A stretch of DNA of 64,000 nucleotides from Sorangium cellulosum So0157-2 (GTDB lineage Bacteria > Myxococcota_A > Polyangia > Polyangiales > Polyangiaceae), in contig NC_021658.1 in assembly GCF_000418325.1 (NCBI RefSeq), positions 9,066,001 to 9,130,000 of the forward strand. Direction: 5' to 3'. Shown one piece after another: positions 25,238 to 34,372 of the stretch (the stretch's first letter is position 1; every line of letters begins with the position of its first letter). Below the pieces are notes generated by a model that saw nothing but the letters and a program-made list of their open reading frames with translations, ran no database searches and had not been told where the DNA came from. A program made the position numbers and the translations under genes.

Positions 25238-25750
25238 ATGAACCTCTCCGACTTCTCTCTCGCATCCATCGCGGCGACCTCGCGCCGCAACACCATCCGC
25301 GACCTCTGGGACAAGCTGCACCACCTGCCCGGGGGCAAGCGCGTGTTCAGCCGGCTCATCGGCGCGATGGCGCCGTACACCGGGACGATCCGGGCCCACG
25401 TCGAGGTCCTCGAGCGCGGCCGCGCCGAGGTGTGGATGCGCGACCTGCCCGGGCTGCGCAACCACCTCCGCTCGGTGCACGCCGTCGCGCTCGTCAACCT
25501 CGCCGAGCTCACCGCGAACACGGCGCTGGCCTACGCGCTGCCCGACGACGCCCGGTTCATCGTCGCGGGCCTCTCGATCGAGTACCTGAAGAAGGCGCGC
25601 GGCACGATCCGCGCCGTCTGCGAGTGCCCTGTCCCGGACACGAGCGAACGCAGGGAGTTCCAGATCCCCGTGAGCCTGCTCGACGCGACGGGGGCCGAGG
25701 TCGCCCGCGCCGTCCTCCGCAGCCTCGTGGGCCCGAAGAAGCAGCCTTGA
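25238..25750 (+). CDS. DUF4442 hotdog-fold (thioesterase-like) protein
   Basis: 170 residues from the ATG at 25238. The hotdog core is seen in GTIRAHVEVLERGRAEVWM, the central helix VHAVALVNLAELTANTALAY, and YLKKARGTIRAVCECPVP. DUF4442 members resemble acyl-CoA thioesterases (PaaI group) and act in the cytoplasm, but the substrate is not known. No signal peptide. The stop codon TGA is the first base triplet of a 17-bp tandem repeat. Confidence 0.87.
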   Translation: MNLSDFSLASIAATSRRNTIRDLWDKLHHLPGGKRVFSRLIGAMAPYTGTIRAHVEVLERGRAEVWMRDLPGLRNHLRSVHAVALVNLAELTANTALAYALPDDARFIVAGLSIEYLKKARGTIRAVCECPVPDTSERREFQIPVSLLDATGAEVARAVLRSLVGPKKQP

Positions 25751-25815
25751 GCAGGGAGCAGCCCTGAGCAGGAAGCTGCATTGAGCAGGAAGCTGCCTTG
25801 AGCAGGAAGCTGCCC
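25748..25815. repeat. Four 17-bp tandem repeats after DUF4442 gene
   Basis: TGAGCAGGAAGCTGCCT-like units at 25748, 25765, 25782 and 25799. The first contains the gene's stop codon. Each unit begins with TGA, so stops occur in successive frames. Confidence 0.85.
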
Positions 25816-25985
25816 TGAGCCGGCGGCATCCTGGTGCTCCAAAGCACGCTGGCCTCGAGCCATCCTGTGCTTGCGAGCCCTCCTGCGCGCTGGACCACCC
25901 CTGAAGTGCGGGGTTCCGCGCACCTCGCCGGAAGACGTCTCACCCCGCACCACATTGGGCCAGATTCCCGACGAGGGTCGGATCG

Positions 25986-27494
25986 ATGCGCTCGACAAGG
26001 ACCGGTCAGGGTGTTTGGATTCTGCTCATGGAGAACCGCTCAACGATGGTGGCGCTCGCCGCGACAGGGATCTGCGTGATCTTCGCGGCGTGCGGTGGGG
26101 CCGATGGCGGCTCGGTCTCCGGCGGCGGGACCGGCGGCGCGTCGACGGGGGCCGGCGCAAGCTCGGGGACGAGCTCGGAGAACGGCTCGGGCGCGAGCGC
26201 GTCGACCGGTTACGGCGACGAGCCGGGAGGGATCAACGCCGCGAGCAGCAGCGGCGCGGGCGAGGGCGCCGGCGGCGACGCCTCGTGCGCGGGCGAGACG
26301 AGCACCGCGGAGCTCGTGCCGCTCGACCTCTACATCATGCTCGACGCGTCGGGGTCGATGGACGAGCAGCTCAGCAGGGGCATCACCAAGTGGGACGCCG
26401 TGACCGACGCGCTCGAGGCCTTCTTCACCGACGAGCAGTCGGTGGGGCTCGGCGTCGGGCTCCAGTACTTCCCGCAGCCCGACGACGACGTGCCCGAGAG
26501 CTGCACCAGCAACGAAGAGTGCGGCGACAACGGGCCGTGCGCGCTCCGGGTCTGTCACGACTCGTTCTCCACGGTGGTCCAGGTCTGCGTCACCGACGCG
26601 GACTGCGGCGAGGGCGACACGTGCGTGGACCTCGGGGTCTGCTCCCGGAGGAACCGGCTCTGCGCCGACGTGGGCGAGAGCTGCGGGGACAGCGCGGGCA
26701 CGTGCATGAAGGTGACCCGGAGCAACTGCGCGAACCCGGACTCGTGCGTCGTCGAGGACTACGCGACGCCCGCCGTGCCGATCACGCCGCTCGACGCCGC
26801 GTCGGCCGAGGTGCTCATCCGGTCGATCGACCGGAAGGATCCCGTCGGCGGCACGCCCACCGCGGGCGCCCTGTCCGGCGCGCTCGCGCAGGCCCGCGCC
26901 CACGCCGAGCAGAACCCGACCCACCGGGTCGTCGCCGTGCTCGCCACCGACGGCATGCCCACCGAGTGCAGCCCGAAGGACGCCGACGGCCTGGCGGAGC
27001 TCGCGGCCGGCGCGGTGAACGGCTCGCCGAGCATCTCCACCTTCGTGATCGGCGTCTTCGACGGCAACGACGACGGCGCCCAGGCCACGCTGGACCGCAT
27101 CGCCGTCGGCGGCGGGACCGAGTCGGCCTTCTTCATCGACACGAGCTCGGACGTGACGCAGGCCTTCCTCGACGCGCTCACCGAGATCCGCGGCAAGAGC
27201 CTGGCGTGCGAGTACCAGGTCCCGGCGCCGTCCTCCGGGCAGACGCTCGACTACGACACGCTCAACGTCCAGCACACGCCGACGGACGGCGGCGCCGCGA
27301 CGACCATCTTCTACGTGGCCGACGAGGCGCGCTGCGACGCGGCCGCCGGCGGCTGGTACTACGACGTCGACCCCGCGACCGGCGGCACGCCGACGAAGAT
27401 CGTGATGTGCCCCGCGACCTGCACCCGGTTCCAGGCGGGCGGGCAGGTCCAGCTCAACGTCGGCTGCAAGACCGAGATCCCGCCGGTCAACTGA
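25986..27494 (+). CDS. von Willebrand A-domain lipoprotein
   Basis: 502 residues if started at 25986 (GAGGG nearby); ATGs at 26028 and 26046 also fit, the last giving MVALAATGICVIFAAC directly. Lipobox FAAC. A Ser/Gly/Ala-rich linker of about 70 residues leads to a vWA domain with a full MIDAS: DASGSMD, Thr in GGTPTAGAL and ATDGMP. A disulfide-rich insert (SCTSNEECGDNGPCALRVC and CVTDADCGEGDTC) splits the domain, as in many myxobacterial surface vWA proteins. It probably binds a metal-dependent protein or matrix ligand on the cell surface. Followed 14 bases later by the GH1 gene, with which it is probably co-transcribed. Confidence 0.9.
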   Translation: MRSTRTGQGVWILLMENRSTMVALAATGICVIFAACGGADGGSVSGGGTGGASTGAGASSGTSSENGSGASASTGYGDEPGGINAASSSGAGEGAGGDASCAGETSTAELVPLDLYIMLDASGSMDEQLSRGITKWDAVTDALEAFFTDEQSVGLGVGLQYFPQPDDDVPESCTSNEECGDNGPCALRVCHDSFSTVVQVCVTDADCGEGDTCVDLGVCSRRNRLCADVGESCGDSAGTCMKVTRSNCANPDSCVVEDYATPAVPITPLDAASAEVLIRSIDRKDPVGGTPTAGALSGALAQARAHAEQNPTHRVVAVLATDGMPTECSPKDADGLAELAAGAVNGSPSISTFVIGVFDGNDDGAQATLDRIAVGGGTESAFFIDTSSDVTQAFLDALTEIRGKSLACEYQVPAPSSGQTLDYDTLNVQHTPTDGGAATTIFYVADEARCDAAAGGWYYDVDPATGGTPTKIVMCPATCTRFQAGGQVQLNVGCKTEIPPVN

Positions 27495-27508
27495 GCCCCG
27501 TCCTCGCC

Positions 27509-29188
27509 ATGCACGCCCGCGGCACGCGCGCCCACGACGCCCGCCGCGCCCGCGGGCTCCCCGCCCTCGCCACGCTGGCGCTCGCCGCCGCGGCCTGCTC
27601 GTCCGAGGAGGCCGTGGCGCCGGCGCCGCCGCCGCTGCCCGACATCGCGTACGCCGGCCCCGGGCCGCTCGCCGGCGCGTCCGGCGCGGGCGGCTTCCGC
27701 CTGGGCGCCGCCAGCGCCGCGACCCAGATCGAGGACCGCAACCCGACCACCGACTGGTACGTGTTCACGCTCCCGCGGGCCGAGGGCGGCCTGGGCCGGG
27801 GCGCCGAGTTCGTGGGCGACGCCTCGCGCGGCTTCTCGAAGGCGCTCGAGGACGTCGCGCTCCTCCAGGAGATGGGGCTCGACTCGTACCGGTTCAGCGT
27901 GGAGTGGGCCCGGGTCGAGCCGCAGCGGGACGTCATCGACGAGGAGGCGCTCGCCCATTACGACCGGCTCCTCGACGCGCTCGTGGCCGCGGGGATCCGC
28001 CCCGTGATCACGCTGCACCACTTCTCGAACCCGGTCTGGGTCGACGATCCGCGGCGCACCGACTGCGCGGGCGGGCCGGGCGACGACAACCTCTGCGGCC
28101 TCGGGCACCCCGAGGGCGGGCCGCTCGTGATCGAGGAGATGGCCGAGCACGCGGCGCTGCTCGCCGCGCGCTTCGGCGACCGGGTGGACGACTGGGGCAC
28201 GCTGAACGAGCCGTTCAATTACCTGCTCGCCGCCTACGGCGTGGGCGTGTTTCCCCCGGGGAAGGCGGCCCTGCTCGGCGACCTGCTCGGCGAGTTCGTC
28301 CCGGTGCTGCGCGACTACCTGCTCGCGCACGCGGCGGCGTACCGGGCGATCAAGGAGGCGGACGCCGTCGACGCGGACCGGGACGGCAGCGCGGCGGACG
28401 TCGGGCTGTCGCTCTCGGTCGGCGAGTGGGTCCCGGCGCGGAGCCACCGGGTGAGCGACGACCCCGAGGACGTCGCGGCGCGCGACCGCATGGCGTACGT
28501 CTACAACCACCTCGTGGTCGACACCGTCCTGAGCGGGCGGCTGGACGTCGATCTCGACGGCGCGCCCGACGTGGAGCTGCCCGGCCTGCGGGGCGCGCTC
28601 GACTGGCTCGGGGTCCAGTACTACTTCCGCGCCGGCGTGACGGGCGACGGCGGCCTCGTGCCGGTGCTGAACCTCACGCCGTGCGTGAACGGGCTCGACT
28701 TCGGCGCGTGCGTGCCGCCGGTCGACAGGACGTTCTGCGTGCCGGCGATGCGCTACGAGCACCACGCGCCCGGGCTGTACGGCGCGCTCCGGGACCTCGG
28801 CGCGCGCTACCCCGGCCTGCCGCTCGCGGTCACCGAGTCGGGGATCGCGACGCGCGTGGGCGAGCGGCGGGCCGAGGTCGTGGTGCGGGCCCTCGAGCAG
28901 ATCGAGCGCGCGCGCGGCGAGGGCGTCGACGTGCGGGGCTACTACCACTGGAGCCTCTACGACAACTTCGAGTGGGCCGAGGGGTTCGCGCCGAGGTTCG
29001 GGCTCTACACCGTGGATTACGGGTCTTACGAGCGCACGGCGACCGAGGGCGCGGAGGTCCTGGGCGAGATCGCGCGGGGGCGCGCGCTCACGGGGGCGCT
29101 GCGGGCGGCGTACGGCGGCGAGGGGGCGATGACGCCGGAGCCGGAGGCGGTGGCGGCGGGGTTCGAGGGCTGCGGCGGGACCTGGTGA
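27509..29188 (+). CDS. Family 1 glycoside hydrolase lipoprotein (beta-glucosidase-like)
   Basis: 559 residues from the ATG at 27509. Signal with lipobox AAAAC. The GH1 barrel has all key motifs: FRLGAASAATQIE start, YRFSVEWARVEP, acid/base Glu in WGTLNEPF, nucleophile in VTESGIAT and the substrate-binding YYHWSLYDNFEWAEGF. Most GH1 enzymes are cytoplasmic; export as a lipoprotein is less common and suggests use on external oligosaccharides. The C-terminus is about 40 residues longer than the barrel. Sits in an apparent operon with the vWA lipoprotein. Confidence 0.93.
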   Translation: MHARGTRAHDARRARGLPALATLALAAAACSSEEAVAPAPPPLPDIAYAGPGPLAGASGAGGFRLGAASAATQIEDRNPTTDWYVFTLPRAEGGLGRGAEFVGDASRGFSKALEDVALLQEMGLDSYRFSVEWARVEPQRDVIDEEALAHYDRLLDALVAAGIRPVITLHHFSNPVWVDDPRRTDCAGGPGDDNLCGLGHPEGGPLVIEEMAEHAALLAARFGDRVDDWGTLNEPFNYLLAAYGVGVFPPGKAALLGDLLGEFVPVLRDYLLAHAAAYRAIKEADAVDADRDGSAADVGLSLSVGEWVPARSHRVSDDPEDVAARDRMAYVYNHLVVDTVLSGRLDVDLDGAPDVELPGLRGALDWLGVQYYFRAGVTGDGGLVPVLNLTPCVNGLDFGACVPPVDRTFCVPAMRYEHHAPGLYGALRDLGARYPGLPLAVTESGIATRVGERRAEVVVRALEQIERARGEGVDVRGYYHWSLYDNFEWAEGFAPRFGLYTVDYGSYERTATEGAEVLGEIARGRALTGALRAAYGGEGAMTPEPEAVAAGFEGCGGTW

Positions 29189-29294
29189 CGCGTCGGCCGG
29201 GGTCGGGGTGCGCGAGGGGTGTTCTGGGCTGCTCGGCCCGAGGAGAGCCAGTGCGCCGCGTGGCGCCGGGGAGCACCGCCGGACTCGCGTGAGC

Positions 29295-29327
29295 CCGCGC
29301 TCCTTCGGCAGAGCCGAAGGAGCGCGG
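29295..29327 (+). terminator. 14-bp perfect hairpin downstream of GH1 gene
   Basis: CCGCGCTCCTTCGG at 29295-29308, loop CAGAG, CCGAAGGAGCGCGG at 29314-29327. About 107 bases after the stop at 29188. Strong stem, no clear T run. Confidence 0.6.
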
Positions 29328-29329
29328 CC

Positions 29330-29560
29330 GTTCGACAGCTTGATGATGATAGAACTCGGGCCGCTTCTGGAGCGCGAGTACAACATCGTGCGAGAGTGCC
29401 CACGTCCGGGGGCCGTCCGTCTTGTTCTCATCGAACAGCGGCTCCCCGGTCAAGTTCAAGGTTTGACCATTCAAGCCTTCCGGCCTCGTCAGCTCGTATG
29501 CCTTCCGATTGAGGAAACCGTAGCTAATCCGAAAGCACAGCGGGATCGCCTGATTCCCCG
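29330..29560 (-). pseudogene. Tyrosine-recombinase-like remnant
   Basis: On the minus strand an open stretch reads KAYELTRPEGLNGQTLNL then FDENKTDGPRTWAL. This resembles the catalytic-domain entry of phage-type integrases (EAL-LTW-D-DL...LDENKTD-PR-WAL). The catalytic Arg, His and Tyr regions are missing and no plausible start is present. If correct, it marks an old integration next to the lower-GC toxin-like gene. Confidence 0.4.
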
Positions 29561-29628
29561 GTTGCGCGGGCACGCGCCGCTCACGCGGTCTACCCCCAGG
29601 TGCTCGAGAACGTAAACTCACTCCCGCA

Positions 29629-29903
29629 ATGATGCCCGACCTCTCGTCCGAAGCCCTCCTTGCGCTCGCTGCCCTAGCTTACGAGGTGCCCCTCGAGCCC
29701 GGCGCCCCGAGCGCTTCACCCAGGCGCTCGCGCAGGCGTGCGGCGCGACGGCGGCTGGCTTCACGGTGGACATCTTCGCGCCTGAGCCGGACGCGCTGAC
29801 GCTCTGGACCGGCTTGCCGGCGGAGTCGACCTCCGAGTCGCTCCGGATCGCGGCTGACCAGCCCTCCGCTGGCCCGCGCGCGCCGCGCAGGCTGCCCTTG
29901 TGA
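29629..29903 (+). pseudogene. Frameshifted fragment of a regulator-like N-terminus
   Basis: Two frames join into one plausible protein: MMPDLSSEALLALAALAYE and VPLEP in the first, then, after a shift near 29700, ERFTQALAQACGATAAGFTV and IFAPEPDALTLWTGLPAES to a TGA at 29901. The length, 275 nt, is not a multiple of three, consistent with a single indel. The style resembles sensor domains of HTH regulators in these bacteria, but no HTH is left, so the family is uncertain. Confidence 0.4.
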
Positions 29904-29931
29904 TCCTCATCCCCAGACCTCGCAGACTCGA

Positions 29932-31607
29932 TCACATCGTGATACTCCCGAACAGAGCAAGATGCGCGTCGCTACATAACCGCTGTCGAGTTCCACCGAC
30001 GGGTTGGGCGGCGTCCTCGTTGGCGCCAGCATTATCCGTGACCGTACCGTTTGACACGATATAGTCAAGGACACGTCGCACCCCATCCGGCCGGTGGGCC
30101 AACCAGCTCGATTCAATGTTCTGCCCACCAAGCCGAAAGAGAGCCTGCATTGGCGGCAGATCATCAATTTCGTAATTGTTATAATCAAAGTCATCATTAA
30201 CGTGAACATTGAAGTCGCCTGCCACGATCCAGCGCTCACCCAAATGCGGCCCATTAGGATCATGAAATTCGCCCCGGAGCGCATCGACCAAATTCTGCAC
30301 GTTGGACCCTGCATGTTCTCTGGCGGCTTCATTGTGCAAAGTCAGCACATGCAATATGCGCTGCGGCTGTTCTCGTAGACTGAAACGCTGGCGCACCGGA
30401 GGGCGCGCCGGCCAGAGGTTCTGGATCGAAAACCGTTCCGGCACGAAGAAATCTAAGGTTCCCACGGCTTCTAGGACGTTGCGGTCATACAGGTACAAAT
30501 AGCCCTGCTGATAGTCCGCGTTGAGACCTGCAGGACAGTACTGCCCTGTAGCACTTTCCGCGTATTCTCGAGGAAGCCCTATTTGTTCGTACCCATGCTG
30601 TTCGATGGCTCGTGCCATATCAGCAGCTTGAACAGCCCATTGCTCAGCGCTGTTGCCGTTGCCGGAAGGAGATCCAAGCAGCCCCGGTGGCACCTCCTGT
30701 AACACGACGACGTGTATGTTACGATTTCGAGCCACTTGCAAAATGTCCATTATTCTGTCCAGGGCGCTTCGTCCAAGCACCGATCCGTAGTACACGTTCC
30801 AGGTGCCTATGCTAATGGTGATAGCATTGCGCTCATTGCCAGCGTCATTCAGCATGTCGACGTCGTACGACGGGGAATCGCCTTCGCCGATCCAGTTCTG
30901 GAAGTTGCCGCTGTTGCAGCCAAGCGTGTAGACCTGACCTAGGTGGTTGCTGTCCAGACAGAGCCCCGTTTCGATACTGTGAATCGTATTCCCATCTGCG
31001 TACCACCTCTGATAGCTTCCGTTGTTACAAGGCAGCGTGTAGACCTCGCCCTGGTGGTTGCTATCGAGGCAGCGGCCCGTTTGAGCGTTGTACAGCTCGA
31101 AGACCCCCTGTCCAACATGCCAACGATTCCACCTCTGATAATCCCCGCCGTTGCATTCGATGGCGTACACATGACCTTGGTAGTTGCTATCGAGACAGCG
31201 ACCGGTCTCGTTGTTATGTATACGATCGTACCAATATAATGCGACGGGGTTGGTGTTGCCGGTTTCCTGGCACGTACAGCTTTGACTATCACAGTCCAGG
31301 ATCTGCTCTTCGCTATCGTCGACACCATTGCCGCACACGACATCGCCGCCACCTGAGCTCACCGCGCTTGTGCCCGCCCCACCTGTGCTCGTCGCGCTTG
31401 TGCCCGCTCCACCTGTGCCCGTCGCGCTTGTGCCCGCCCCACCTGTGCCCGAGTAAGATTCGTCGGCGTCGCTGAGGATAGAAATCTTCGGACCGGAAAC
31501 GTCGACTTCAGAGTCTGTGGAGCAGCCACTCAGGATGGCGAGGGCTGCGAACGGTAAAAAAAACCGGTCACTGTGAAATCACATGACGTCATGCAACAAT
31601 CGCTCAT
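29932..31607 (-). CDS. Ricin-lectin/DNase I-like (CdtB-type) toxin-like lipoprotein, frame broken at T8
   Basis: The main frame is open from 29932 past 31362 (a GTG there gives 476 residues). Order: three beta-trefoil lectin repeats (ETGRCLDSNYQGHVY, TGRCLDSNHQGEVY, ETGLCLDSNHLGQVY, each followed by a QRW/QNW), then an endonuclease/exonuclease/phosphatase domain: IGTWNVYYG, VVVLQEVPPG, LTLHNEAA, WIVAGDFNVHV, VLDYIVSNG and a terminal CSDAHLALFG. This resembles CdtB, fused to a CdtA/CdtC-like lectin. Upstream lies a Gly/Thr linker, lipobox LSGC, and an N-terminus that is in frame with an ATG at 31607 (AAAGGA seven bases before it) only if one T is added to the T8 tract at 31556-31563; the span is 1676 nt, and 1677 would give 558 residues. 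Codon and base use are clearly less GC-rich than the neighbours, which suggests transfer. As written, a secreted product could not be made without slippage, a CTG start or sequencing error. Confidence 0.82.
31556..31563 (-). repeat. T8 homopolymer in the signal-peptide region
   Basis: Eight T on the minus strand, between ATG 31607 plus 14 codons and the lipobox codons near 31522. Nine T would join MSDCCMTSCDFTVTGFF to LPFAALAILSGC. Possible phase-variation or transcriptional-slippage site, or a base-calling error. Confidence 0.6.
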
Positions 31608-32795
31608 ATGCTCATCCTTTCAAGCGAGGCGCAGCGCTCTTCGGTGTATAACCCACGCCTAGCCCGCTACTTGGCCTCTGGCCCATGTGCGCTCTACCCA
31701 TGCGCGATCACCATCGTTCTAGCGGAACGTTCCTTCTTCTGACGCGGCCCCCGCCCCCCGAGCCAAGAACGCGCCTTCCGCCGCGCCGCTCGCGTCCTTC
31801 GCGCATTCCACGCGCTCCCCCGTCTCGCCGCCAGGATGTAGCACTCCTACTGACACCCAAATGGTCGGGTAGAGTGGCGACGGGCATCGATTTTGCGACC
31901 AGTCGCGCAGGATGTCAGCACCCGAGCCATTCGAGGTTCACTCGTCGGTCCACAGCACCCCCAGCCATCATGGCTTCGCGCCCGTGTCGTCTTTAGTTGA
32001 AGAGCTGCGCCCTTGCCGCCGGCGCTCTTCTAAAAATCCTGCTCTACCAAGGATGACTCACGTTTACCGAGCTGTCCACGTGATTTGCGTTCCTGGAGGC
32101 CGTTCGGAGCAGCTCTCGCCACGCGGATCGGCGGGTTCTGTCTCGACGAATTTGGGTGCGTCCCTGGCGCACCAAACGTCCCCACAGCCCTCCCCGCTGC
32201 TAGAACCCACTTCCGCAGCACTTGGCAGCACAGGCCGTGCGTCTGACGGCGTGCGGCCTCTGGCGGCGAACCCCATTACGACGCGGCGCCCGCTGAGCCA
32301 CGGCAAGGCGATCTCCGCCGCGTTGAAGCGTTGGACCAGGGGGCGGAGCCAGGCTCGACGCGCTGGGGAGGCCAGCACCACAAGCAGGTGCGAGGGCGTG
32401 AGGATCAAGGCGGCGTCGCGCATCAGCACCCAGCGCCGCAGCGTGCGCGGGTGAGCGAGGCGGAAACGAGCGGACAGGGCGTCGCCCAGGGCCCGGAGAG
32501 CGTCCCAGGCAAGCGCGGCGATCCAGGCGCAGAGCGCGCCTGCTGCGGCGCCTCGCTCGCCTGTGTCGTCGCCGTGTCCGTCGCCATGGTGCCCTCCCCA
32601 CGACAAGCATCCCACAGGTACGAAAACCTGCAGCAGCCGGGCTCAGACGACGATCATGCGTTGAGGCGGAAGTCGTCGGTGAACGCTCCGAAGGGCGGGG
32701 GCGTTTGGTGCTAGTGACCGACGGGTGGGTACGCTTCGCGTCCCACCCGCAGCACAGCCCCAAGTCGCTGGGCGGGCACATGAGGAGCGCGACGT
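31608..32795. other. Poorly coding region upstream of the toxin-like gene
   Basis: 1.2 kb of mixed composition. The toxin-like gene's promoter should lie just above 31620. Only one frame (32064-32615, minus) looks protein-like. Nothing else recognised. Confidence 0.45.
32064..32615 (-). CDS. Possible protein fragment, unknown
   Basis: 183 codons. The middle part reads like a real helical/strand protein (LAHPRTLRRWVLMRDAALIL, TPSHLLVVLASPARRAW, IALPWLSGRRVVMGF), while both ends are low-complexity and no ribosome site is clear. It could be a decayed gene. No family assigned. Confidence 0.25.
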   Translation of the reverse strand: MGCLSWGGHHGDGHGDDTGERGAAAGALCAWIAALAWDALRALGDALSARFRLAHPRTLRRWVLMRDAALILTPSHLLVVLASPARRAWLRPLVQRFNAAEIALPWLSGRRVVMGFAARGRTPSDARPVLPSAAEVGSSSGEGCGDVWCARDAPKFVETEPADPRGESCSERPPGTQITWTAR

Positions 32796-34334
32796 CTATT
32801 CAGGGAAACGAAGCGTCTCGACGACGATCCCGTCCTCCCCCGTGACCATGGTGCCAGACCAATCCCAGCTGGTGCCGCCCTTGCCTGGAGGGCCGAGCTC
32901 GTAGGTGACGTTCTCGAGCGTGAGCTGGTCCTCGTCCAGGTAAGCGATGCCGATCGAGTCGCCACCGCGGCCGGGGCCGCCGTAGCCGCCGTCGCCTCCC
33001 AGGCCTCCGTTGCCGCCGCGGCAGGACCACGTGCCGTCCCCCACAGCGCCACCGAGTTGGCCTCGGCCACCCTTGCCGCCTCGCTCGGGCTCCCCACCGT
33101 CGCCGCCCTGACCCGCCTCGAGCGTCATGATCACGCTGTCGCGCACGGTCAGCTTCGCGTGCAGCGCAATGATGCCGATCGTCGGGTAACCGTTCTCGCC
33201 CCCTCGGCCGCCCCGCCCGCCGCAGCCGCCGGCGCCTCCGGACCCGCCGCCCGCGCCTCCCTTCGAGACCGCGCCGCACGCGGCGAGCCCGCCTCGACGG
33301 CCGCCGCCTCCGCCGCCGCCCTGGCCCGGCATGCCTCTGCTGCCGTCGCCTGCGCGCCCGCCCTCCCATCCCGCCTCGCTGATGCGCCCGATGCCCTCGC
33401 CAGCCGCGCCGAGCGTTCCAAAATCCCCGGGGGCGCCATTGAACCCATGGGAGCAGCCAACGTTTTCGCGGTCCGCACTCCCACCCCGTCCGGAGTTCGT
33501 GGGGTTCGGCATCGGGGTCGGCATACCGTCGTCTCCCCGCTCGGGATCCTCCGGTTTTCCGTCCCCGCCCTTGCCGCCCATGCTCGGGAGCCCATCGTCA
33601 CAAGAGCGCATCGCCGCGGCCCCGCCGGGCACGGTGGCCGCGGAGCACGCGTCCCCACCGTACACGCCATCGACGCCAGTCGCTGCCTGATATGGCCAGG
33701 GCCATTCCTCGCCATCGCGGCCACCCCATGCAGAGGAGCTATGAATCGTGCTACGGATGAACTCCACCACCGTGTTGGACTGAACAAGCATGGTTATCGG
33801 CCCATGCGCTTGCAGCCCCATGTGGACGATCATCGACACCCCGTCCGCGGCGCCCGTGTCATCGGCGCTCGCAGGTACGACGGTGAGGAGGATGTTTTCA
33901 TCTCTACCCTGCAGCAGCGGGCGCCCCGCGGGAAAGCGCTGCCAGTTCAAGCAGTGGAATCCCCCGATCAGGTCCACACCCGACGGCAACGTGAGGGGCT
34001 CGAAGAACCCGTCATTGCATGCGAAGACGCGTCCTCGTCCGGTACGGGCGAGCTCCACGCCGCGCTGCAACGTGCGCAGCGGCTTGTCCCGCGTGCCGGG
34101 GTTTGCATCGTCCCCGCCGCCGAAGGAGCCGCCGACGAACACCCCGCAGCCATCCTCCAGCACACCGGCGGCGACACGCTCGAGGCAGACCGACTCCGGC
34201 GGCGCTTCACCTTGACACGACGACGCGCCGTCGCACGCCGTTCCGCCGGCGTCGTTGGGGCCCGGTGCGGTGCCGCAGCCGCCTGCGATGAGCAGCAGCG
34301 CAGGGGACAGGTAGCGCGCTCTTGTGATTCGCAT
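32796..34334 (-). CDS. Gly-rich lipoprotein (parallel-repeat type)
   Basis: 512 residues, ATG at 34334 with GAGGGAG eight bases upstream. Lipobox IAGGC. The N-terminal third contains the block DECGVFV-like CGVFVGGSFGGGDDANPGT followed by LRTLQRGVELA and LPSGVDLIGGF, as in DUF1565/pectate-lyase-like surface proteins that begin a beta-helix. The rest alternates helix strands with long Gly-Gly-X loops (GGAGGGSGGAGGCGGRGGRG) and ends with LTVRDSVIMTLEAG and LTLENVTYELG coils. Probably an extracellular beta-helix/adhesin-like protein. Paralogous to the gene immediately upstream (34373-36019). Confidence 0.85.
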   Translation of the reverse strand: MRITRARYLSPALLLIAGGCGTAPGPNDAGGTACDGASSCQGEAPPESVCLERVAAGVLEDGCGVFVGGSFGGGDDANPGTRDKPLRTLQRGVELARTGRGRVFACNDGFFEPLTLPSGVDLIGGFHCLNWQRFPAGRPLLQGRDENILLTVVPASADDTGAADGVSMIVHMGLQAHGPITMLVQSNTVVEFIRSTIHSSSAWGGRDGEEWPWPYQAATGVDGVYGGDACSAATVPGGAAAMRSCDDGLPSMGGKGGDGKPEDPERGDDGMPTPMPNPTNSGRGGSADRENVGCSHGFNGAPGDFGTLGAAGEGIGRISEAGWEGGRAGDGSRGMPGQGGGGGGGRRGGLAACGAVSKGGAGGGSGGAGGCGGRGGRGGENGYPTIGIIALHAKLTVRDSVIMTLEAGQGGDGGEPERGGKGGRGQLGGAVGDGTWSCRGGNGGLGGDGGYGGPGRGGDSIGIAYLDEDQLTLENVTYELGPPGKGGTSWDWSGTMVTGEDGIVVETLRFPE

Positions 34335-34372
34335 GGCTCTCCCTCGATGTTACGCGACGTATCTCGGGCTCT

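Noticed and set aside
25871..27508. In-frame extension of the GH1 gene across the vWA gene
   Set aside because: The lipoprotein signal at 27509 is the clear start; upstream part is a shadow of the vWA gene.
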